From assembly GCA_047833665.1 (NCBI GenBank), contig CP181261.1, positions 620,001-684,000 of the forward strand: a stretch of DNA of 64,000 nt, read 5' to 3'. The translations under genes and the position numbers were made by a program. This DNA is from Caproicibacter sp047833665. GTDB lineage: Bacteria > Bacillota > Clostridia > Oscillospirales > Acutalibacteraceae. This document shows positions 37,960 to 44,738 of the stretch, piece by piece. The notes beneath the pieces were generated by a model that saw only the letters and a list, made by a program, of their open reading frames with translations, searched no databases and had not been told where the DNA came from. Every line of letters begins with the position of its first letter. Position 1 is the stretch's first letter.

Positions 37960-38409
37960 TTACTGTAAATCGCTTTCTGTTACCGTAATGCCTCTAGCTT
38001 CTACAGGCGTGGAGAAAACAATTTGAGTTTCAGTCGGTCCGAATTTTTGCAGCCGTCCAATGAATTCATCCAGTTCCATTGTGCTGTGAAAAATTACTTT
38101 AATCAGCATGGAATAGTTCCCCGTGACGCAATTACATTCTGTGACATTGGGACAAGAGCGAATAAATGGATAAAATTCAGGCTTTTGATTTGGCGACATC
38201 TGCAAGTTAATAAAAGCCTTGATATGATATCCAAGTTTATATGGGTTAATTGTTGCATGGTAGCCGCTGATAAGTCCCTGTTTTTCTAATTTTTCAATGC
38301 GGGCAGAAATTGCCGGAGCGGATAAAAACACTTTATTCGTTAGCGTTTTAATCGATACACGGGCATTTTGTTGCAGTTCGGAAATCAAAATTGCATCAAT
38401 TTTATCCAT
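37960..38409 (-). CDS. Lrp/AsnC family transcriptional regulator
   Basis: The 149-residue protein has an N-terminal winged helix (DAILISELQQNARVSIKTL and APAISARIEKLEKQGLI) and a C-terminal RAM/AsnC effector domain (about 65-145) with VTECNCVTGNYSMLIKV. It likely senses an amino acid and regulates metabolism or transport. GAGGTGATGACAC is a very strong ribosome-binding site. No target gene is adjacent, because both sides are IS-rich or non-coding. Confidence 0.9.
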   Translation of the reverse strand: MDKIDAILISELQQNARVSIKTLTNKVFLSAPAISARIEKLEKQGLISGYHATINPYKLGYHIKAFINLQMSPNQKPEFYPFIRSCPNVTECNCVTGNYSMLIKVIFHSTMELDEFIGRLQKFGPTETQIVFSTPVEARGITVTESDLQ

Positions 38410-38455
38410 GTGTCATCACCTCGTAAGATTTACACTTTCAAGCTTAATTTAAAAA

Positions 38456-38510
38456 TAAAAAAGGAGCGAGCCAGAAAATCAGTCTGACATGCCCCTTTGC
38501 ATTTAATTTT
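38456..38510 (-). terminator. terminator-like hairpin upstream of the lrp-type gene
   Basis: On the minus strand AAAGGGGC and GCTCCTTT form the lower stem, CAGA and TCTG an upper stem, followed by a T run. It precedes the regulator gene in the same orientation and so could be a leader attenuator or the terminator of a lost upstream gene. The rest of 38511-38892 is AT-rich, and I see no gene there. Confidence 0.5.
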
Positions 38511-38892
38511 ATTATAAAATCATTTTTGAAGTTTTGCAAGCAAAAATTGAAATCTCTTTTGATTTTTTAAACTGCCCATCGGATTTTTTCGTGCTGTTCT
38601 GCTAAAAAATAAAATATTTGGGAAAAATATCCTTTTTATGATGTGCTTTTTTTAAATTTTATTATACTAAATTTATAAACTTATTCAATAAGTAAAACGA
38701 AAAAATGATAAAAATATTTCTTTCTAATCAATGTCGCGATAGAATAGACAAGTTTAGAAAGAGAAAATATAAGTGCTTGATATCAGCTTGTAAATCAACG
38801 GTAATATTTATAAAATAAAGTATAGAAGAATCATACTTACATTACTAAAGCAAAAAATAATAATATAAAATATATTCTTAAATTGCAATAAC

Positions 38893-40068
38893 AAATTGAA
38901 CACTTTCACTGGATAAAGTTATCTACGGGTTTAAAGTATAAATTGTGTCCAGTTGAGCATCAAACAGTTCCTCAGGGGTCTGATAACCTAATCGTTTCCT
39001 AGGCGTGGCGTTTATCTCGTCTGCAAACATTAAGATTTGTTCGGCGGTAAAGCCATTGATGGAGCGACCCTTTGGGATATATTTTCGTAGTATGCGATTG
39101 GTCCTCTCATTTACAGGTCGTTCCCAAGCAGAATAGGGATGAGCAAAGTAGATTGCCGTGCCTAGTTCTTCAAAGGCTGAAAATGCCGCAAACTCACTGC
39201 CGTTATCTGTGGTAATACTGCGAAACACCTGCGAAAATTTCTCGCCATACTGTTCCTTTAGCTGTTCCATGGCACTGGCAACACCGGTGGTTGTTTTGCC
39301 GTCAATTCGAATTGAAAGATAATATCCTGTCAGGCGCTCTACAATGGTAAATACAACTGCCTCACCGCTTCTTTTTCGGCCCAGTACCGTATCAGATTCC
39401 CAGTGTCCAAATGTGTTTCGCTCTGCTACCTCAGGTGGCCGCCAATCAATGGATTTCCCATTGATACGCTTAGAAAGCCGTGGTTTTCTGCGAGAATGCC
39501 TATTTAATACCTCAGGAAGTTCAAATAGCGTGAGCGGTAATTCCCCTTTCCACAGCATATGATATAGAGTTTTTGTACATGGGATTTCCTTGGCTGGAAA
39601 ACGATGTTCGCTTCGGGCCCGCCCTACGCACTCATCAAAAGACCAATTATGCTTACGAACCTTTTTAACCATCCAACGGATGAAGTCGGAGTTCCTGGAT
39701 ACCGTTCTAGGGCGATGGCAACGACTGCGATTCGCTTTGTAGACTGCAGCTCCACGTTTGGCTGAGTAGCCGGGTTTGCGACCTCGGCCGGAGTATTCCG
39801 GTGTGCCACGTCGTAGTTCATAGCCCACGGTAGAGGGGCTGCAATTGATTGCGCGAGCAATCTTTCGATTGCTAAATCCCATCTTCTTTAACTGTTGGAT
39901 TGCGCCACGCTCTTCTGCTTTAAGATGCTGTCCCCTCTTGCGTTCTTCGATCTTTATGATAGAATGGTTCTTGTCCATAGTGTTCAGGCCTTTCTGTCAG
40001 TATTTAGTGTGGTAACTTTATCCTAACAGTTCCCTGTGCGCTATGGAATCTTTTTATGTGTTCAATTT
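38893..40068 (-). mobile_element. IS30-family-like insertion sequence
   Basis: About 1,176 bp bounded by AAATTGAACAC (left) and its inverse GTGTTCAATTT (right), with a second inverted block GGATAAAGTTA just inside. It carries a complete IS30-type transposase. A target duplication was not identified with confidence. Confidence 0.8.
38923..39978 (-). CDS. IS30-family transposase
   Basis: The 351-residue protein has the IS30 N-terminal helix-turn-helix (LKAEERGAIQQLKKMGFSNRKIARAI and STVGYELRRG) and the DDE core: FGHWESDTVLG, SITTDNGSEFA, and YSAWERPVNERTNRILRKYIPKG with the catalytic Glu. Length and motifs are complete, so it should be active. Confidence 0.93.
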   Translation of the reverse strand: MDKNHSIIKIEERKRGQHLKAEERGAIQQLKKMGFSNRKIARAINCSPSTVGYELRRGTPEYSGRGRKPGYSAKRGAAVYKANRSRCHRPRTVSRNSDFIRWMVKKVRKHNWSFDECVGRARSEHRFPAKEIPCTKTLYHMLWKGELPLTLFELPEVLNRHSRRKPRLSKRINGKSIDWRPPEVAERNTFGHWESDTVLGRKRSGEAVVFTIVERLTGYYLSIRIDGKTTTGVASAMEQLKEQYGEKFSQVFRSITTDNGSEFAAFSAFEELGTAIYFAHPYSAWERPVNERTNRILRKYIPKGRSINGFTAEQILMFADEINATPRKRLGYQTPEELFDAQLDTIYTLNP

Positions 40069-40229
40069 GATTTTACAATCTACCTATAAAATATATTAAG
40101 AAACGGCATATAAACTATTTACGAGTTCCGGTAAACGTGTTACAGTAATGGTGTTAAAAGTCAACAATTAAATATGTTGACTTCAGAGACAGGTATATAG
40201 CATAAATATATGCACTGACAGAGTTCTTA

Positions 40230-40266
40230 GTAAGACCGCAAGCGGTACTTGTTTATTGTTTTTTTT
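40230..40266 (+). terminator. terminator-like hairpin
   Basis: ACCGC and GCGGT form a short GC stem with flanking AAG/CTT pairing, followed by a T-rich tract. No gene ends just upstream. It lies ahead of the 58-aa ORF and may be a leader attenuator. The stretch 40069-40229 otherwise shows nothing I recognise. Confidence 0.4.
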
Positions 40267-40315
40267 ACCGGAGAGCCATGCGATTACGGTTTCTTTGAAG
40301 GAGGCAGTTGCAGTT

Positions 40316-40492
40316 ATGAACTATCTTGGAAATGAACTTGTTTTTTTGGAAAATGATCGCGTCAACTATTGGCCGGATCGCCGCGATCGTGCGGTAAGAC
40401 GCCCCGTTAGCCCGGATAAAAAGGTATGCAGACCGGATCGTTTTGTGTCACAATATAATAATGATTTTTACAATGGATGGAAACATCATTAA
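40316..40492 (+). CDS. small basic protein of unknown function (58 aa)
   Basis: The frame begins MNYLGNELVFLENDRVNYW and is rich in Arg, Asp and aromatic residues, ending NNDFYNGWKHH. GAAGGAGG stands 11 bases upstream of the ATG at 40316, and a strong terminator follows about 35 bases after the stop. Both argue for a real gene. There is no signal peptide or membrane segment, and I do not recognise the family. One cysteine is present (KKVCRPD). Confidence 0.6.
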   Translation: MNYLGNELVFLENDRVNYWPDRRDRAVRRPVSPDKKVCRPDRFVSQYNNDFYNGWKHH

Positions 40493-40527
40493 ACCATCTT
40501 CCGCATTATGCTCTATAATAGAAAATG

Positions 40528-40560
40528 AAAAAACGGCACGGAATTTTCCGGCCGTTTTTT
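40528..40560. terminator. bidirectional intrinsic terminator
   Basis: AAAAAACGGC and GCCGTTTTTT with an inner GGAA/TTCC pairing. It separates the 58-aa gene from the convergent NYN gene. Confidence 0.8.
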
Positions 40561-40579
40561 ATGTGCTTATTTATCTTAT

Positions 40580-41539
40580 TTATTCGATGATCCAGACTTT
40601 TTTTGCCTGTGTCTTGCCGTCATGGGTCGTACTGATATATTTTACTTTCATCCCCACTTCAAGATCATTAAAGTCGCAATTTTCCAAACTGGAAAAGTGG
40701 AAAAACAGATTATTCGGCGGTGATTTGATAAATCCATAGCCGGCGTTTAAGGAAATGATTTCAGATATCTGAAACTCGATGTCATTTTTTTCTTCATAGG
40801 AATGGGATCCATCTGTAAAGGCTTGTGACTTTTCGGCATAGGAAGGATGCACGGAGGATTTCCAAGAGCTGCTATGGTCTGCTTTGGATACAAACAAGTT
40901 TTTAATTAGGACATCGTTCTTATTTACTCGGTTGTCTATAATTTCGTGCATCATGACAGGGTAGGGAACTTCTTCGATCAGGTTTTGAGATGCTCTGGTT
41001 TCTCTGAGTTTGCCGTTTTCATCCGTATATTTAAAATCCCAGCACAGGAGCATCACTTTGGTTCCAAGAGTACTGAGTTTTCGTACCAGCGGTACATAAT
41101 CACCGTCTCCGGCGATTAAAACAAGAATATCAAAACGTTTATAAATAGCCAATTCGTAAGCTTCTAAAGCAAGCCATACATCAATTCCCTTTTCTTGTTT
41201 GTCGCCGGAGTTTGTGCTTCTCAGCGGCAAGTAGTGCGTAATAACGTTTTCACCCATCAAAATATCATCGAATACACGTTCTTGGTACAGTTTGTTTTGG
41301 CTGTCTGCTTCTTTTGCAGACAGTCGGCCACGAAAATAATGAGCGTCCACAATTTGGCATAGATTGGAATCTGTAGAAGTTAGTTCTGAAATTTTTTGGA
41401 TAATAAAATGGTGCAGGCCGGATACGGAAATTCTAGCCTTTTTACTATGCTGATAAGCGTAATAATTGCTGACGTTGAAAAAATATTGTCCATCATAAAA
41501 AACGCCAATTCTCAAGAATTTATTGTCTGAAACGCTCAT
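40580..41539 (-). CDS. NYN-domain (LabA-like) nuclease fused to a cold-shock domain
   Basis: The 319-residue protein has an N-terminal NYN/PIN-like domain (about 8-190) with acidic catalytic positions: RIGVFYDGQYFF, the EKGIDVWLALEAYEL stretch and VLIAGDGDYVPLVRKL. The C-terminal part (about 250-319) reads as a cold-shock/OB domain: LNAGYGFIKSPPNNLFFHFSSL with RNP-like aromatic residues, then GMKVKYISTTHDGKTQAKKVWII. This implies an RNA-binding nuclease in the cytoplasm. AAAAGGAGAG precedes the ATG. It is divergent from an RNA cyclic phosphodiesterase gene. Confidence 0.85.
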   Translation of the reverse strand: MSVSDNKFLRIGVFYDGQYFFNVSNYYAYQHSKKARISVSGLHHFIIQKISELTSTDSNLCQIVDAHYFRGRLSAKEADSQNKLYQERVFDDILMGENVITHYLPLRSTNSGDKQEKGIDVWLALEAYELAIYKRFDILVLIAGDGDYVPLVRKLSTLGTKVMLLCWDFKYTDENGKLRETRASQNLIEEVPYPVMMHEIIDNRVNKNDVLIKNLFVSKADHSSSWKSSVHPSYAEKSQAFTDGSHSYEEKNDIEFQISEIISLNAGYGFIKSPPNNLFFHFSSLENCDFNDLEVGMKVKYISTTHDGKTQAKKVWIIE

Positions 41540-41694
41540 ATTACTCTCCTTTTAAAATCAGTTTTATAATCTTATTGTACATGAAAGGCCATATATTAAA
41601 TATTATATTTTAGCACTAAATATTAAAAACTAGATGGGGATGTCAACTCAACAATCTTCAAATGTTCAGTGCAAAAATTCTTCTGTAAATGTGA

Positions 41695-41700
41695 TATAAT
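41695..41700 (+). promoter_or_regulatory. extended -10 promoter of thpR
   Basis: TATAAT immediately preceded by TGA (extended -10 type); no good -35 box. It would start transcription near 41707, leaving a leader of about 26 bases and no room for an upstream start codon. Confidence 0.5.
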
Positions 41701-41732
41701 AAGAAAAAAGACGTTGGGATTGGGGTGATTTT

Positions 41733-42278
41733 ACGCGACTGTTTATTGCTATTTCGCTGAGTGAAAATATTCGGGAAACACTGGAAGATGTAATAAAAAG
41801 GCTGCAGCCTTGCTGTGAAACCGCAAAATTTACACTGCCTGAAAATTTGCATCTAACGCTTGTTTTTTTGGGAGAAGTATCTTCAAGCAGACTTGCAGCT
41901 ATCAAGGAGGCAATGAACGCTGTGGACGTACCTCCGTTTTTCTTGCATATTGGAGGATTCGGCTACTTCCGCAGAGAGGGCGGTGATATCTTCTGGGCAG
42001 GGGTAGAAAGGTCCCAAGCGCTGATGACGCTGTATCGCCAGCTTTATACTCAGTTGCAAAATCGCGGATTTCAGTTGGAAAAACGCGGGTATCGTCCGCA
42101 TCTGACTTTAGCACGGCAGGCTGTTCTGAAACAAGAATATGACCACAGTGCTTTTGTGGTGCCCGCCATGAAAATGCAAGTGGGAAACATAACGCTGTTT
42201 CACTCGCAGCGTCAATGCGGCAAACTGCGGTATACGCCTGTTTATAATAAAATGTTGTTACAGGAGGAAAAAATATGA
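41733..42278 (+). CDS. thpR: RNA 2',3'-cyclic phosphodiesterase (ThpR/LigT), apparent ACG start
   Basis: ThpR opens 2',3'-cyclic phosphates on RNA and belongs to the 2H phosphoesterases. Both HxTL motifs are present: LHLTLVFLGEV and RPHLTLARQ. The family normally starts MRLFIAI. Here the frame reads ACG-CGA-CTG-TTT-ATT-GCT-ATT, so the matching start codon is ACG at 41733, with GGGGTGAT three bases upstream. No ATG, GTG or TTG lies in frame between the upstream stop at 41700 and the TTG at 41847. A start at 41847 would delete the first beta strand and most of the N-terminal lobe. With the ACG start the protein has 181 residues, the normal length. It overlaps the SDR gene by 4 bases. Confidence 0.8.
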   Translation, partial: TRLFIAISLSENIRETLEDVIKRLQPCCETAKFTLPENLHLTLVFLGEVSSSRLAAIKEAMNAVDVPPFFLHIGGFGYFRREGGDIFWAGVERSQALMTLYRQLYTQLQNRGFQLEKRGYRPHLTLARQAVLKQEYDHSAFVVPAMKMQVGNITLFHSQRQCGKLRYTPVYNKMLLQEEKI

Positions 42279-43036
42279 AAGCACTGATAACGGGCGCGAG
42301 CTCGGGCATTGGAAGGGATTTTGCGCGCGAACTCAGCCGGAGGGGATATGATTTGATTCTTGCCGCCCGCCGTGTTCCCCGCATGGAAAAACTTGCGCGG
42401 GAATTAAACACGCATGTTAGCGTGGTAGGCGTGGATCTTGCCCGTCAGGATCAGTGCTATGACCTGTACCGTCAGGCCCGTGATGAGTCCGTAGACATTG
42501 TCATTAACTGTGCCGGGTTTGGCGTGTTCGGCCCATTTGACGAAACGGATTTGGAGAGAGAACTCGAACTGATTCATGTCAATATCCGTGCTGTGCATAT
42601 TTTAACCAAGTTGTTTTACCGCGATTTTAAAAAGCGCGATTCCGGTTATATTTTAAATGTGGCATCTTCCGCTGCCTTTCAGCCAGGACCGTTGCTTTCA
42701 AGCTATTACGCTTCTAAGGCCTACGTTCTTCACCTTACTGAGGCGCTAGCAGAAGAACTGCGGCGCGATTCAAGCCGAGTCTATATCGGTGCGCTGTGTC
42801 CGGGTCCGGTTCAAACGGAATTTGATACTGTCGCGAACGTGCGCTTTAGTGTTAAGGGATTATCAAGTGAATTCGTTGCGCGTTATGCTTTGGATAAAAT
42901 GTTTGCAAGGAAAACCGTTATTATTCCCGGTTTTACGATGAAAGCGGCGTTGTTTGGAGAACGGTTTTTGCCCAGATCCACCGTTACACGGATTGCTTAT
43001 CATATGCAAAAAAGAAAAACAACGCCTAAAAAGTAA
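42275..43036 (+). CDS. short-chain dehydrogenase/reductase (SDR)
   Basis: The 253-residue classical SDR has the cofactor motif TGASSGIG at residues 6-13, a basic residue pattern after beta-2 (AARRVPRM) that favours NADP, the NCAGFG motif, catalytic Ser in VASSAAF and the YYASK motif (Tyr and Lys). The tail is basic. AGGAGG lies upstream and the start overlaps thpR (ATGA). The substrate is unknown. Confidence 0.9.
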   Translation: MKALITGASSGIGRDFARELSRRGYDLILAARRVPRMEKLARELNTHVSVVGVDLARQDQCYDLYRQARDESVDIVINCAGFGVFGPFDETDLERELELIHVNIRAVHILTKLFYRDFKKRDSGYILNVASSAAFQPGPLLSSYYASKAYVLHLTEALAEELRRDSSRVYIGALCPGPVQTEFDTVANVRFSVKGLSSEFVARYALDKMFARKTVIIPGFTMKAALFGERFLPRSTVTRIAYHMQKRKTTPKK

Positions 43037-43071
43037 ACCATGCGCTTTCATTATGAGATCATATTGCACAG

Positions 43072-43108
43072 TAAAAAAGGAGTCCGCCGAAAGCGGAACT
43101 CCGTTTTT
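43072..43108. terminator. bidirectional intrinsic terminator
   Basis: GGAGTCCGC and GCGGAACTCC around CGAAA, flanked by A6 and T5 runs. It separates the convergent SDR and enolase genes. Confidence 0.85.
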
Positions 43109-43125
43109 GTTGTCCTTTTTTATCT

Positions 43126-44412
43126 TTATTTTGTGTGAAAACAATCAATGCCCGGATATATACCACCAACACCCAGTTCAGACTCAATTCTAAGAAGTTG
43201 GTTATATTTTGAAACGCGTTCGCTGCGGCTTGGAGCGCCCGTTTTGATTTGCCCTGCGTTCATGGCTACCGCGAGGTCGGCAATGGTGGTGTCTTCCGTT
43301 TCGCCGGAGCGGTGTGAAACTACTGCAGTGTAACCGGCGTTGTGAGCCATTTTTATGGCACTGATGGTTTCGGTCAGCGAACCGATTTGGTTGAGCTTAA
43401 TCAGAATAGAATTACCGCAGCTCATGGTAATACCTTTTTCCAGCCGCTTGGTGTTTGTTACAAACAAATCGTCCCCTACAAGCTGAATTTTGGAGCCGAG
43501 TGCGTCCGTGATTTTTGCCCAGCCCTGCCAGTCTTCCTCACCAAGAGGATCCTCAATGGAGCGAATCGGATATTTACCGGCAAGCTCTTTCCAGAACTGG
43601 ATGAGTTGATCTGTTGTATAATGTGTGCCCTGTTTTGGCAGCCGATATCCTTCCGTAGTGGCCCATTCACTGGCAGCAGCGTCTATGGCCAGTACAAAAT
43701 CCTTACCGGGTTTGTAGCCGGCTTTTTCAATCGCTTGTAAAATGAACTCGATTGCTTCTTCATCCGAATTCAGATTGGGTGCATATCCGCCTTCGTCACC
43801 TACAGAGGTGGAAAGTCCTTTGGATTTTAAGATATCGGCCAGTGTATGGAACACTTCAGTGCACCAGCGCAGGCCTTCCCCAAAGGTGGGTGCACCGACC
43901 GGCATAATTAAAAACTCCTGAATGTCAACATTATTCGCTGCATGCGCGCCGCCGTTTAAGATATTCATCATCGGCACGGGCAGAGTATTGGCGCTGATGC
44001 CGCCGAGGAAACGGTACAGCGGTAAGCCGAGGGCATTTGCACCAGCTCTAGCTGCTGCAAGAGAGACTGCCAGAATCGCGTTTGCTCCTAGGTTGGATTT
44101 GTCCGGCGAACCATCCGCGGCGAGCAGAGCGCTGTCCACTGCGGCCGTGTCAGTTGCGTCTATTCCATGCACAGCATTGTTAATTGGTCCGTTGATGTTT
44201 CCGACCGCTTTTAGAACACCTTTTCCGCCAAAACGTGTTTTATCCCCATCGCGAAGTTCCAATGCTTCATACGTGCCTGTGGAGGCGCCGCTGGGTACGG
44301 CTCCCCGCCCGGTAACGCCGTTTTCCAGCTCTACTGTAGCTTCTACAGTGGGATTTCCGCGTGAATCGATGATTTCCAGACCTTTTACGGATTTAATTCT
44401 GTAATCGGACAT
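43126..44412 (-). CDS. eno: enolase
   Basis: Enolase interconverts 2-phosphoglycerate and phosphoenolpyruvate in glycolysis. The 428-residue protein is full length. It has the N-terminal SRGNPTVEATVEL, loop GAVPSGASTGTYEALELRD, magnesium ligands in LAIDAAASE, SIEDPLGEEDW and LVGDDLFVTN, the catalytic Lys in LIKLNQIGSLTET, and SHRSGETEDTTIADLAV. It is a single gene with a good promoter. Confidence 0.98.
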   Translation of the reverse strand: MSDYRIKSVKGLEIIDSRGNPTVEATVELENGVTGRGAVPSGASTGTYEALELRDGDKTRFGGKGVLKAVGNINGPINNAVHGIDATDTAAVDSALLAADGSPDKSNLGANAILAVSLAAARAGANALGLPLYRFLGGISANTLPVPMMNILNGGAHAANNVDIQEFLIMPVGAPTFGEGLRWCTEVFHTLADILKSKGLSTSVGDEGGYAPNLNSDEEAIEFILQAIEKAGYKPGKDFVLAIDAAASEWATTEGYRLPKQGTHYTTDQLIQFWKELAGKYPIRSIEDPLGEEDWQGWAKITDALGSKIQLVGDDLFVTNTKRLEKGITMSCGNSILIKLNQIGSLTETISAIKMAHNAGYTAVVSHRSGETEDTTIADLAVAMNAGQIKTGAPSRSERVSKYNQLLRIESELGVGGIYPGIDCFHTK

Positions 44413-44465
44413 GCTTAATACCTTCTTTCCGTCGCCATAAGTTAGCTATAACTTACTTTGTTCAT

Positions 44466-44494
44466 AACATAGCATAACTATTATGTGAAGTCAA
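44466..44494 (-). promoter_or_regulatory. sigma-A promoter of eno
   Basis: TTGACT, a 17-base spacer and TATGTT on the minus strand, about 55 bases upstream of the enolase ATG. The remainder of 44413-44738 holds the sigma-D promoter of the next gene and no ORF. Confidence 0.7.
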
Positions 44495-44668
44495 GCAATG
44501 TTCTATGAAAATATTTTAGATTTATCATTTTTCCGACTGCTGAACTGCCGGGGAATTGTTTTGGAATATGTGCTTTGGCACAATAAAAATCAGCCACAGG
44601 GGCTAGTAAGCGGCAGGAGGGAGAGTCTTTCTTTACTGTCCATAGTGATGTTATTTTGGTGCAAATGG

Positions 44669-44695
44669 TAAGTCTTTGCCGTTTTATGCCGATAT
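44669..44695 (+). promoter_or_regulatory. sigma-D (sigma-28) promoter of the glycosyltransferase gene
   Basis: TAAGTCTT, an 11-base spacer and GCCGATAT match the sigma-28 pattern TAAAGTTT-N11-GCCGATAA at 13 of 16 positions. It lies 43 bases upstream of the gene and places it in the late flagellar regulon. Confidence 0.75.
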
Positions 44696-44738
44696 ATAAA
44701 AGATAGGTATTTATTTTATAGAATGGAGGAATTCATTT

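Noticed and set aside
41847..42278. Start of the RNA cyclic phosphodiesterase at the TTG at 41847
   Set aside because: It would remove about 38 residues that match the family N terminus, including the first strand, and has no ribosome-binding site.
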